A stretch of DNA of 64,000 nucleotides, taken from Ctenosaura bakeri (lineage: Eukaryota > Chordata > Lepidosauria > Squamata > Iguanidae). A program made the translations under genes and the position numbers. Of the stretch, positions 48,561 through 60,273 are shown in pieces (positions within the stretch are counted from its first letter, which is position 1; each line of letters begins with the position of its first letter). Where the stretch lies: the NCBI GenBank assembly GCA_948474755.1, contig CAOLHI010000922.1, forward strand, positions 310,001 to 374,000, written 5' to 3'. Under the pieces are notes generated by a model, which saw nothing but the letters and a program-made list of their open reading frames with translations, was not told the origin of the DNA and did no database searches.

Positions 48561-50750
48561 AAGCAAGAGGTATTGGGGATAAAAGAAGCTGATGGTTATG
48601 TTAATTAAATATTGCTGGGAAATAGAATGGAAATGGTCTCAAGTACTGCCTTTGTGCATGAAACCCCAAGCGGTCTTTCTCCTTTTAAAATGCTCTTGTT
48701 TTGCATGTTGTTTCCATCCATCATCATGAGCTACAATTGTCACAAACTACATTCTGTACATCTTGGGGTCTTAATAAAGTAGATCCCATGAGGCTAAAGT
48801 CTGCTGCAGATCATTAGTAAAAATGATGGGTTTTATTGCAAACATCAGTAATAAATAAATAATCCCTATCCATTGTGATTCATCCCTATGTATAAGGGTG
48901 TCCACAATGAAATGATGTGGGTTCTCCTTGTTGAATATTTTTGCCGTTAAGGACTTTTCACCAGGGAATTTTCTGGTTCTTTTCTTATTAACTTCACCTG
49001 TTGCACCTAGTTTTTAATTAATCACTTTCATTTCATGTTCACAGTTAAATTAACTTTTGGCTTCATCAACTGTCATCAATTTTCTTGCATATCAATTTGA
49101 TGTGTCAAAAAAAGAAAAGTAGCATGTAAGTGCAATAAATAAATGAAAGTGTGTGTGTGTGTGTGTGCGAGAGAGAGAGAACTCCATAAAAATTCAACAC
49201 TGCCCCAGTACCAGTTGTGGAATCCTAGTATAATTATTCCTTTTTCAGAATTAAACTCCTGTGTTTCTGAAAATATAGCCTAAATTACCAAGTCAGGAAC
49301 AGGGATGAAGCTAAGAGTTGGCTGTGCCTAAAAGAAACAAAGAATCCCTCAAGGTTAACAGCAGCATCACTTTTCAGATTAAAAGAAAGAAGTTATTTTT
49401 ACCTGTCTTTTGTTACTCATAAGCAGGGACTCAGGATTTTGATAATGGTAGGCTTCTAAAGTGAGCTTGCCTTGAATGGAGCCTATGTAACCGTGACTTC
49501 GCTAATTAATATAGCAAGTCATGGTGACATGCAAGGTGGAAAAAGACATGTTCCAAAACCACTCTGAAATGGAAGAGTTTGATGGAAGTAAAATTGCTGT
49601 TATACCACCAGAAAATTCTCTGCCACCAGAAAAACTAATTGTGTGCATCTCTGAGTGGTTCAGAAGCAGAACTCATTTTTTCCATAAGTGTCAATTGCAA
49701 CATAATCCTACAGAGTGTTACTGCCCAGAGAGTTACATTGAGAACTTAGGTAGAAACACAAGTGTCATTTTCAGGAATGTATCAAGCTATCATTCTGAAC
49801 AGACATGGATCAATACAGTTAAAGTTGTGCTCCACAGATTTTTGTGTTCCTTTTGCATTAGCTTCAATATAGCATGAGAGCAGTGCATACCAGGAGAAAA
49901 GAAAGGGTTTGTCTCTATGGGCTTCTAAGGAAGTATGTATACCAGTGTGGCCTTAAGCTAAGATTTTCCAAGCACTTATCTCATAGTATCTTGGATCTGA
50001 GGAGCCCACAGAGCTGGGCATTCAAAAAATATGTTTGGAGTTAGCCTCTGGAGAACAGTGTGCTTCCTCCTTCTGTCTGTTCCTCTTCCTCTCCTCCCAC
50101 AGCCATTGTTGTTCCTTTTCTCCATGTGCAAGGAGGTCTTGTATAGCTCCCTGTCTAAATGTGGAACTATCAGACGACTCGTGCTACAGCCTATTGCTTA
50201 AGTGTTTTGTCACCAAATTTGTGGCCTTAGCAATTCCTTTAAATTCACTTTCACCTTCAGCAGATAATATAATACATTGCTGAAATCCAAGCCAAGCCAG
50301 GGCAAATATATTCTTCTCTCTCACTGTTCTTTTGGCTACACTGTATCTCAAAGTATGCCTGTCTCTCATGATCCTTCTGAGTTGTCCCTTGTTTTTGCTT
50401 TGTTGACTTCACCTCTTTCAGTTTTGGAATCAGAAATGTCTGCAAAGCTAGTAGCAGCAAGGTAACAAGAATATGACACAGAGATTGTAATCAGGTCTGG
50501 GCTGGATGCTTCACAATGCACTCTGTGTTTGCTTTGTTCCAAATCATATACGGATACATTATTCACAGCGTATCTCTACTTGTATCTAGAAAAAAGGAAG
50601 AAATTGTAGGTTCTTCCTGGAAGGTTTTGTTTGGTTTGGTTTGGTTTGGTTTTTTGCCAGCTACTCATTTACGATCAGTTCAAAAGATACACACAAGCAA
50701 TTAAGCAAAGTATTCATAATGAGGATAAAGTGCTCAGTGGTTAAACAAGC

Positions 50751-50787
<37 letters not shown>

Positions 50788-51229
50788 CTTGTTCTTCATA
50801 TACCTATTAAATTGGCAGCTCTCTTTATTCTTTGGATAGAAAAAAATGGTATTTCCATACCACCTCTAAGTATTCCTTACCTAAGAAAATGCTATGAAAT
50901 TCACAGGACTGCCATAATTTTACAGGCTACTTGAAAGCGTATGCACACACTTGCTTTTTACTGCAAACCAGAAGCTTATTTCATCTGAACTGGCACATTA
51001 TGGACTGTGCTAATTACATGTGTACATAGTTGTATTAATCCCCCATTGGTTTCATTTACTCACAGCATAGCACCAGACACATCCCCAAATCACATTATAA
51101 TTCAACTGCTGCCCAATCAGATGAATGCAGAGACGACAAGAACATAAAAATATTTGCAACAAACACTCAAGAGGACTAGTTGACCCAAAGAAGGATGATA
51201 CTCACCAAACAAGTCATTCTGGACACACA
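48561..51229. other. Intergenic, no gene seen
   Basis: TG/GA microsatellites lie at 49148-49180 and an AACT repeat at 50750-50787. The 118-codon frame at 49521-49877 has seven Cys residues and no similarity that I recognise; I do not call it a gene. Confidence 0.5.
50750..50787. repeat. AACT tetranucleotide microsatellite
   Basis: About nine perfect AACT units. Confidence 0.93.
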
Positions 51230-51388
51230 GGCCATTTCTGCATTGCATTGTTTTACTGCTATTACTCCACTTTCAACATCCTATGGAATCCCAGGGTTTG
51301 CAGCTTAGGGAGGTGCATTTAGAATTCTCAGCCAGAGAGCTCTTTAGCCTTAGTAAACTACAAACTCCTATGAAATTCCTATGAGCTA
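51230..51388. mobile_element. Harbinger-like fold-back MITE, copy 6 (right-truncated)
   Basis: GGCCATTTCTGCATTGCATT starts the element, followed by TATTACTCCACTTTCAACAT and the middle AGAATTCTCAGCCAGAGAGC. The right arm is missing beyond AAACTACAAACTCC. Confidence 0.7.
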
Positions 51389-52254
51389 TGAAAGATGTCG
51401 GTGTTCCATTTACTATACTGCGATTTCTTGACATTGCAACATTTTCATCTAGTTCCTTATATCCTTATCTTGTCTTTTTCTTTTTTACTTTTTTTTTAAA
51501 GGGCAAGCAGAGAAAGGTAATGTCTGTGACTCTCATCTGTCATTTGAAATCCTTTACTAAGTACATATAGATCTATTTATATGCAGACAGCATTGTGCAG
51601 ATTTAGAGAGAATAGTGCATTACTGATCCGTTTTGCTTGTAGCTCCCAAAGATGTAGATAAACTTTGTCTTCCAGCCTTTATGAAATATAAAACAACTCA
51701 CTTAATTTCAGTCTAACTCTGGGATGCTAATATTATGGGTATGGGTACAGTTTAGTACCTTTTGTTAATGTGGTGTGTCTCCATCACATTGTCTTTTTTT
51801 AAAAAAAAATCTGTGGTGCTATTTTGATCTCTCACATGTACAGTAGTCCATTTATTTTCCATTAAATAAATTTAGCATCACCCGGGGGAAAAGAAACCCA
51901 ATTCTTCTCTATAAATTATTTAGCAATCCTTGCAGAAATAAATTAAACTCACAGGGTAAAGAGTCTTTGGTGGATTTTGTTGCAATGTACCAACATGAAA
52001 TAATAATGCTCTGCATTTAAACGTATTTACATCTTCAGCCTATTAAACTTCCCAACTGTCTACTGCAATTTTTAAAGGAAGCAAAGGAAATTCTAAACAT
52101 ATTTCTGTATTTAAAAGAACTGGAAGAAATGAATACAGATCAAAATGACACAGTCATAGAAATATGAAGGATCAGTTGTGTTTTCTTCACAGCAAGCCTT
52201 GAGAGAATTTGAGGAGCAACCAGAAACCACCTCAGAATCTGGTACATTTTTCTC
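51389..52254. other. Intergenic, nothing firm
   Basis: No feature could be supported. Confidence 0.5.
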
Positions 52255-52303
<49 letters not shown>

Positions 52304-52450
52304 GTGTCTTCAAGTCTTTTACAATTTATGGAGACCCTAAGGTCCTAACCCTATCACAGGATTTTCTGGAGCTGAGAGTGTATGATCCAGTGGGTTTCCA
52401 GGACTGGGTAGGAATCAAACCCTGGTCTCCAGGGTTGTACTATACATCTC
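52255..52450 (-). mobile_element. tRNA-derived SINE with long CAA tail
   Basis: The plus strand opens with (GTT)n at 52255-52303, which is the CAA-type tail of a minus-strand SINE. GAGACCCTAAGGTCCTAACC, CCAGTGGGTTTCCAGGACTG and GGAATCAAACCCTGG (inverse of a GGTTTGATTCC B box) follow. The family is the same as 22772-22980; the 5' head is short. Confidence 0.7.
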
Positions 52451-52601
52451 AAAAATCTTAAAACTGTAACTAAAAGTAGATTCCATAGCTTGAACATAAT
52501 CCATTTTATCTCTGTACATTTTTTTAACTTTTGACATGCCCAAATGTATACCTAATGTGCTTTTGAATTTTTATTTTGAATTTGCCCAGCATTTCTACCT
52601 T

Positions 52602-52641
52602 CTCCCTCCCTCCCTCCCTCCCTCCCTCCCTCCCTCCCTCT
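52602..52641. repeat. TCCC tetranucleotide microsatellite
   Basis: About ten perfect TCCC units. Confidence 0.94.
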
Positions 52642-54994
52642 CTGTATATCCATGCTAGACAGTTGGAAGCCTGGTGCCTTCTATATTGTGAATGATAACA
52701 TCCATAATCTCTCATTGCTGGCTAAATTGCCTTGGCTATATGAGAGCTGTTATCCAAAATACCTTGAGGGCACTGGGTTAGCTACTCCTGCCCTTTATAA
52801 TAGGAGGCCAATTGTTTTATTACTTTGCAGTGATGAAGCCACATTGTCTTTTACAGCAACTATACCACATTCTTTTACAGGAACTACACCACATCTGGAA
52901 GATCACATGATCCCACTCATGGTAATTTAAGAAAGTAATAAATTGGACAAAACAAAGAAAGAGCCTACCAGAGAGCCCTAAATACCTACCTCTACCTTTC
53001 CTGTTGGTACACAGTCACTTGTATACGTGTGGTTGCATATTCCTCCATATCCAACATGAGCACACAGTTAGGTAACTATACTGCAGTACCAGTTGGTTAT
53101 TTAGTAGCGGAGATGCGTGTTTTTATATTTGCATGGTTAACCAGTGCTTTTGGCCATTTGTCTTTCCTTTTTTTTTTCTTTCCAGACCTGATAACAAGGA
53201 TTTTATTGAAGAGAAACAAGAAGTAACAAAAAAGCGTGCAGAGATGAAATTTCTCAGAAGAAATATTCCTTAGAAAATTTGTGAAATTTTCTTTTTAGCA
53301 CACACATACAACTTTAGAAGTCTACTTTTCATAATTTTCTCTATAGCTTCTCCATTTTGTGTGTGTTGTATGTGTGTGTGTGTGTGATGGCCTCCATCAT
53401 CCATTACCCTTCAAAATAAATGATCTTCTTCTATTTTATTTTGACTGTAAGGTAGGATAATGGCCAGGTTGCCAGTGCAAATTCTGTTGCTAACCCTTGT
53501 AGCAGCAGCATAAGCAACAACAAATATTTTTGGAAGAAGAAGAGAAGCTGTGTTCCCCTGCCCCCAGGCTAGGAAACTATAAGAAAATTTCTCCTTCACT
53601 GAAGAAATAAAGTTAGATAGATACTCCTTGCTTTCAAACAGTGTGGAGAATTTGAAAGGTTGTTAGTGAGCAACTCTAGAGATAACTTTTATCTGAATAG
53701 AGTTGCTGAATGAGACAGATGTTGGACAATTAAGTTTACCCAAGCTGCACATAAAAAGGAGGCTGAATATTACTTTGTTTAAATTATATTGTTTTTAAGA
53801 TTCTACAATTGCTGACATTTTCAGAAAATTAGAAGCAGTCTGAGAGAAAACAATCAAGGACTGGGAATGGGGGAAAATGATTGTATATGCTCCCTTCCCG
53901 GTGTTCCATGTCAAGTTGTTATGCCACAATAATAGCTAACATATTTATCAGAACAAGTTTAACATCCAGCCACAACAAAAAGACATTAAAGACACTCCTC
54001 TCAGTATGTCTGGACTTATGTTCAAAGAAAAGGTGAATATGTTGCTGAAAACAGAACACCTGGGTTACATGACACTAATTTAAACCAACAGCATACATTT
54101 TTAAGACCCTGATTTATTCTTCAACCTAGTTCCAGAAAATCTGAAATGTCTCTGAGGCAGCTGACCCACCTGGAATAGACAATGGTTCTGCCTCCATATT
54201 ATTTCTCTTAAGATTATTTCAAGTGAGAATCAATCAACTGCAGGATAGTGCAAAATGATAAAATTGTACCTACTATATGTGATAAATCAGTTCCCTGGGG
54301 AAAGCAACACTATTACAGAAATGTGTGTAGAAACACAGAAGCCACAAGAGAGCTTCAGACTGTGAATAGCTTTCAGTGCCAAAGTCAACAATCTATTTAG
54401 CTCAATATTTGGCATTGCAAGTTAATCTTCAAACAAGAAGCCAGATAAGCTTTATTAAGTTAGGACCCCTAAAGTTGACTAGCATCACACGTGGATTATT
54501 ATGTCATTGGTAGCAGTACCAGAAGAGCCGAAATCATCATTATGTATTATAGTGGACATCAAATATCAGTATACTGAAAAGCAACTGAAGCTGCGAAGTC
54601 TGCTGTTCTGCTAAGGAAAATCTTTTATGAGCATTCCTTGTTTTCCATGGGATTCAGATTACCAGCATCAGTTAATTTTCTGTTAAAACTGCTCAATAAA
54701 GTCACTACAAAGATGTTTAACTAACTCACAGAGTATCCTGATGAACATCTAGTGAGATCAAAGAACATATAGAGTTGAACCAATTCTGCATTCATTGTTG
54801 TTTTTGTACTTTCCAGTTTAATTAGCAATGGAACCCATATCTGCTGAAATTATTACAACATGGAGGTTTCTCTTCTTCACTACACATTTAATATTTCACC
54901 TGCTCTTCGTCTCTCCCAGGCCATGCTGATTGCATGTGTTGTGTTTCTTCAGGACTGTCCCTAACATACCACTCTATTCTGCTTTATTTAGACC
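52642..54994. other. Intergenic, nothing firm
   Basis: A TG microsatellite at 53359-53386 is the only clear element. Confidence 0.5.
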
Positions 54995-55073
54995 TTTATT
55001 TGCAAACCCCAGGATTCCATAGGATGTTGAAAGTGGAATAATAGCACTGTAACAGGCTAGTGCAGAAATGGCC
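54995..55073. mobile_element. Harbinger-like fold-back MITE, copy 7 (right half only)
   Basis: TTTGCAAACCCCAGGATTCC, GGATGTTGAAAGTGGAATAA and the terminus AGTGCAGAAATGGCC at 55073. The left arm is missing. A fragment resembling the right end of the 14404 Tigger-like element follows at 55130-55215. Confidence 0.7.
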
Positions 55074-56087
55074 CAAGTTGAGTTTCTCTGCTTAGACAAT
55101 CAGAGAGAGACATGCTGGTACAAGTCAAGGAGGAGGCAGGGCTAGGAGCTATGAACTTGCAAATAATCAAATTTGTGAAAGGAAAACCCATGAAAGTGGA
55201 AGGCCAACTGGGGTTACAACACAGCTTAGAAAATTTACTCTTTTGAATTCTTACCTTCACAGTCCTCCCTATCAGCTTTGCCACTTGTACGTTTCTGGGA
55301 GCAAAAAGTAGAAATAGAAAAAACAAACAAGCCACATTTATTAGCAAGACTATGCAACAACAGGCTGAAAGGCTTGTTTTAAAATAAATGTTTACTTCTG
55401 AGATATAGAGAATGACTACTACATCTGTGGGGCAGTGAATCCCCTCCAGATTTCAGTCTGAAAGTTCAAAGAGCTATCCTACATGCTGAATCCTATCCCC
55501 AAATCAGGTTCAACACTTTGGCTACCTCATTTAAAGTTCAGGCGAAATCTAGAAACAGATTCACTTCTCCATTGACATGGAAGCATACACTGTGCTGTTA
55601 TAAGGATTCCTAGAATGGGGAAATTGGATAAAATTAATATTCAGATTTCACATTCATGTAATACATAACCAGAGATTGGAAGTAACTCACTGAAAAAGAT
55701 AGTTGTGATTTCATTCTTCCTGCAGTAGCCCATATTACATTATCTTTGTGATGTACGCTAACTAACTACATCACTATTCTAGTCCCTCCTAAGAAACAGC
55801 AAATTAGAAAGTTACTTTTAAAAATAATAATAATAAATCCACAGATGGGGTTGTGTTAGGCAATCATCACAAAAAGAACAAGAGTCTAGTGGCACAAGAC
55901 TAACAAGTTTCCTATGGTGTAAACTTTCTTGGATCCTTGCACACTTCATCACATCCAAGGAGTGTTGCCTCAATTGGCAGATATTTATACACATGCTAGA
56001 TGGAAAAAGACGTAGTGAACATAAATTCAAATGCAGAGAGAATAATGATTGTCTTTGCAGTGATCCTTTGGGCTTTTCATAAAATCA
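55074..56087. other. Intergenic, nothing firm
   Basis: Apart from the Tigger-like fragment at 55130-55215 (CAAATAATCAAATTTGTGAA), no feature could be supported. Confidence 0.5.
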
Positions 56088-57100
56088 AAAATCATAGAAT
56101 CACAGAATTCAAAGAAACCACAGGGGCCATCAAGTCCAACCCCCCTTCCATGCAGGAATATACCATCAAAGCACTCCCTGACAGAAGGCCATCCATTCTC
56201 TGTTTAAAAACATCCAAAAAAGGAGACTCCACCACACTCCAAGACAGTGTATTCCACTGTCAGAACACTCTTACCATCAGGAAGTTCTTCCTAATGTTTA
56301 GACAGAATTACTTTTCCTGAATTTTGAAGCTATTGCTCCATGTCCTGGGCCCTTTTCGCACGGGCTTTCTGTCGCGCAACAGCCCCGTGAGCCTCGCGGG
56401 AGTGGGAACGTCGCTCTGCACGACGCACTCCCACTTCCGCTGGGCTCACGGGGCTGAAGCGGCGCGATCGCGGGTTTTTTGATTTTCACCTCAAAGTGAA
56501 AATCACCCGCGCTCACGCAACGCTCCTAGCGCCCGCGCTCACTTACCTCCTGTGCGGAGCGTCGGGGAGGTGGCTGGGTTGTGCTTCCTTTCCTCCGCCC
56601 CTGCGGAAGGAAGGGGCGGGGCGCTAGCGTGATGGACGCGACACCTCCTGCTTCGCGTGCACGCGGGGGGACAGACGCAACAGGCTCCTTTCTCGTGCGC
56701 ACGGGGGGGACGAACGCGACAGGCTCCTGATTCACCCGGGGGGAGGGCAGCTCGCACGTCGCTGCCGCTTCCCCCTCGTTCCTTCGCCTGTGGAAGGAAG
56801 GAGGGGGAAGCGGCAGCCTCCCGGAGAAGGCTTCTTGCGCGAGCCACCCTCCCCCCTTGCGCAAGAAGCCTTAATGCGAAAAGGGCCCTAGTCTCTTGGA
56901 GCAGCAGAAAACAGGTTTGCTCTATTCTCCATATGACATCCTTTCAATTATTTAAACATAGCTATCACACCACCTGTTAACCTTGTCTTCTTCAGGCAAA
57001 ACATACCCAACTCTCTAAATCTCTCCTCATAGGGCATGGTTTTCATTACCATACATTCGTTAATCTACTTGTCTATTCTAGAACATACTTGTTACTTTTC
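56088..57100 (-). mobile_element. CR1 LINE 3' end, interrupted by a GC-rich transposon
   Basis: The plus strand begins with inverted CR1 octamers (CATAGAATCACAGAATTC), then CCATCAAGTCCAACCCCCCT and AGGAAGTTCTTCCTAATGTT. It stops at 56347 and resumes at 56888 with CTAGTCTCTTGGAGCAGC, then CAAAACATACCCAACTCTCT. The expected CR1 order continues across the gap. Confidence 0.82.
56348..56887. mobile_element. GC-rich fold-back DNA transposon (Harbinger-like), copy B
   Basis: Perfect terminal inverted repeat GGCCCTTTTCGCA / TGCGAAAAGGGCC. CTG (56345-56347) and CTA (56888-56890) flank it, consistent with a 3-bp duplication of an original CTA. The interior is strongly CpG- and GC-rich, with several long palindromes: 12-bp arms at 56382-56393 and 56443-56454, and a perfect 14-bp stem at 56827-56840 and 56859-56872. 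Long open frames on both strands have no domain and come from the composition. Confidence 0.85.
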
Positions 57101-57843
57101 CATTACCACTTTTTGAGGAATCATTGAATTGTAACAATTCTTTGAATTGTAACAATAACAGCACCTAACTATGTCTTCGAATTAGAACTGCATGTAATTA
57201 AATTTTAAAAATAACTTTTATAAGTAACTTCTACCATATGCATCAGCAAAGCAACCAATCCCTGCAGTGAAAAACCAGTCTGCAAAAAGTGTTAGGAGAA
57301 ACATATACTAATAATGCACTAGGAATTATTTATGGGTCTTTTATTTCCTTGAAGTTGAACATCTTCTGAAAAGTCTTTATTTGTGACAGAGCATCTTGTC
57401 CTTTTTAAACTAAAGCCTTTATATATCTTTGCAGAGGGAACTGCAGCTGCTATCACCTCTTCATTCAGTAATGAGTATCAGTGCAAGAAATCAAGGCAAG
57501 GTAATTGGCACACATTATAGCAAAGGGCGAGTCAAACTGCTGATATTTTCCTAGTTGTGTTCAATCCCTTTGTTTAACATCATAGAAAAGTAATGGGCAG
57601 CTGTCTTGTAACTGAAGTGAATAAAAGAAAACACACCACTGTGTGTGTTGGGAAAGATTTTAGAAACAGCCTCAATTTTCCCCCTCAGTTTCAAAAACCG
57701 TTTTCAGGGATGCTATTATTGAGCAGAGAGGCGAAATGAGAGGACTGCTCCCAATAACTTCACCCCTAAAAATGAAATTTCCCTTCGATCCTGACATTTC
57801 TAGCATTGCAGACAGTGAGACACTGAAAACTGTTTACACTTAT
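57101..57843. other. Intergenic, nothing firm
   Basis: No feature could be supported. Confidence 0.5.
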
Positions 57844-58039
57844 GGCCTTTCCACACTACACTGTTATAATGTTATTATTCCACTTTCAACATCCTATGGA
57901 ATCCTGGGGTTTGCAATGGCGGGGCATTTAGAATTCTCAATCAGAGAGCTTGTTGACCTCAGTAAACTACAAACCCCAGAATTCCACAGGAGGTTGAAAG
58001 TGGAATAATAGCACAAGACCAGTATAGTGCAGAAAGGCC
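57844..58039. mobile_element. Harbinger-like fold-back MITE, copy 8
   Basis: GGCCTTTCCACACTACACTG at the left and AGTATAGTGCAGAAAGGCC at the right, with the family's internal blocks. TTA and TTG occur within one to two bases of the ends, weakly consistent with a 3-bp duplication. Confidence 0.8.
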
Positions 58040-59514
58040 CTTGATCCTGTTATATTTGCTGTGTTCACATTTCCACAGTAACCTTGCCTGCTCCTTTTAT
58101 TTGCACAACTGAATCCTGCAAGTTATTACCATACTATAAATTTGGGGACTAAAGAAATCATTGTGGGGGGAAGAATTCTTATTTGGGGGGAACAATGACC
58201 TCATTTTGCTCCCCATAGCTGCAACTCTGCCTGTTTTTAATTTCTGCTTGAGAGAAATTGTGTGAGCAGGTAAGAAAGCAAAAGGACATTAAATCCACAG
58301 CACGGCAACTAGTGACCAATTTTGTATATATTTTAGACAAAATATATCATTATAAAGAGACTTTAACCTGCAGTTGCTGTTCCAGCATAGAAAATTTTTC
58401 TACTGAATGTGGACCCATTTGATAAGATGCAAGATCCTCTACATACACTTGAGTACTTGGTTTTTGATACAAGCACAGGATATGAATCAGAGGCATGACT
58501 GGAAATATTCACACGGGAAAGAAGCAAGCCATTAAGAGAGCTTACTTTGGCCTGATCTGGAGACCAAAAACCTGTTTTCAAAATGGCAACTTTCCTAGCA
58601 GTAGCAACTTAGCCATAAGAATGAATCAAACACAGAACATTTTTACTATTTCTGGTTTAATACTTAGAGATTATGAGTGGGAATTATTCATTTTGCCAGA
58701 TGTTGTTGGATTACAAATCCCAGTGGCTTTAGCCAGCATAGCCAATGGTGAATCTGGAAGACTACATCACTGTCACCACTGCCGTAGAGTATAATTCGTG
58801 CCTAAAACATTTAACTGCTTTACTTGGCTGTTTTCTCCAAGCCCCTGAAAAGCAGCTCATCTGGATTTCTTTCCCAGAAGCTTTTCCTGATGTCTCCATG
58901 ACAGAAACAGAGGCTGGTTTGAGTGAGGAAGGAAGGTTTTGAGTCAGTAAACCAGAAGGCAGAGCTCATCTGTGTATCTACTTTAAATAACTATGTTTTT
59001 CCCCCAAAGCTCCTGAAGTCAGCATGGTGGCCTACAACTCACATATATAGTTTTGTGGCACTTGTAAAATGTATTGATGTGCTTTGTGTAACAATGCTGT
59101 TATCTGTAAAAATGGAAAAAAGAATTTGACTATGTAAATGTGGAAGGGAATTTGACTTCTATGAATCAAACAAGAAGAACGACTGCTTCTTTGAGTCTCA
59201 GCTCTCCAGATGAGAAAGATATTTTTAAAAATTCCCGGGTTTTGTTTTTGTACAAACTGATTTACTTGGAAGATCCACATGATGGTTTCTTTTTTTTTAA
59301 ATTGTTTTTATTATAAAAACAGTAAGTTAAATATACATTTACATAAAACTACTTCCTTTTTTTAAACAAGAATCACAAATAAATAAATGATGTTTTCATC
59401 ATCTTGAAGTATTTCCTGGGACCTCCTAGGATTATCAAGGACTTTTCATTCCTACTTCCCAGGTCAGTTAATTCTCCAAGATGAAATGTATCTCTACGTG
59501 CTTTGTGTATTTGG
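58040..59514. other. Intergenic with one MITE remnant
   Basis: At 58690-58790, CCAGATGTTGTTGGATTACA followed by CCAGCATAGCCAATGGTGAA resembles the fold-back hAT-type MITE of 1272. Nothing else could be supported. Confidence 0.5.
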
Positions 59515-59664
59515 ATTATCTTAGCAGTTAGTGGCTGAGCCTAGTTCTGTGCTTGTCTGGGGGCCTCTCAAACACATGGAGAGGGATGGTGGAAGAGAGC
59601 CAAATTATTGATATCAAAATGATATCTTTATGCTATCTCCAAGGAGGCCTAACCTGCAGTAACA
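59515..59664 (-). mobile_element. LTR fragment, third copy of the 6675-7581 family
   Basis: Ends GTAACA at 59659-59664 like copy 1 and shares AGTGGCTGAGCC, CTTGTCTGGGGGCCTCTC, CACATGGAGAGGGATGG and CCAAATTATTGATATCAAAA. In LTR orientation (minus strand) this is the first 150 bp of U3; the rest is absent. Confidence 0.75.
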
Positions 59665-60273
59665 ATTCCTAAAATGCTTGAGCACTTTGACATTAAATCT
59701 AGAATAATAATAAATAAGGCTCCATGGAAACTGGGAGAAATCAATTTCTGAATTTCTGTATGAGTCTAGATGTGACATGTGATCAATGGGAAGTGGGGGA
59801 GGGAGAACACACAAGAGAAGGGAAAAATGGGGAAAAAGTCAGGATATTTAAAGAAATTGTTTGGATGTAAACCTGGAAACATGTGGGTAAAATCAAAGCA
59901 AAAAAGAACTGGAAACTCTTGATACTTCCAGAGACTTCCCCCCCCCTTTTGGATGAGTCTATAGTGTATTTGAAACAAACAAAATCCCCTGTTTTGGGTT
60001 CCTAGCAAGAGGGAATCATTCTCCCCGCTGCTTCCCAGTGAGTCAACATTCTGCTCAGTCCTCATTGGATTGTTTTCATTCCCCCTGCCTTTTAGGTTCC
60101 CCCAAGTCCTAAAAATTGTTTGTATTTTTTCCAAACCTTGGGATTTTTGTTGTGCAGCTGCTGCCTTCCTTTTGTCCATAGTTGGTTTCACGTTGGCTAT
60201 GGAAGATCCACATTTGGGTTATGAATTCTCACACAGTATATATAGGTGTTAAAACCCACACAGTTTTATATAT
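59665..60273. other. Intergenic, nothing firm
   Basis: No feature could be supported; the 141-codon frame on the minus strand at 59766-60191 has no recognisable domain. Confidence 0.5.

Noticed and set aside
49521..49877. 118-codon frame with several Cys residues
   Set aside because: No recognisable family, no splice or promoter context, and a length that occurs by chance in 64 kb; protein or RNA data would be needed to change this.
56526..56980. Three overlapping frames of over 100 codons, rich in Arg, Pro and Ala
   Set aside because: Same reason: GC-rich palindromic transposon interior, no conserved motif, frames open on both strands.
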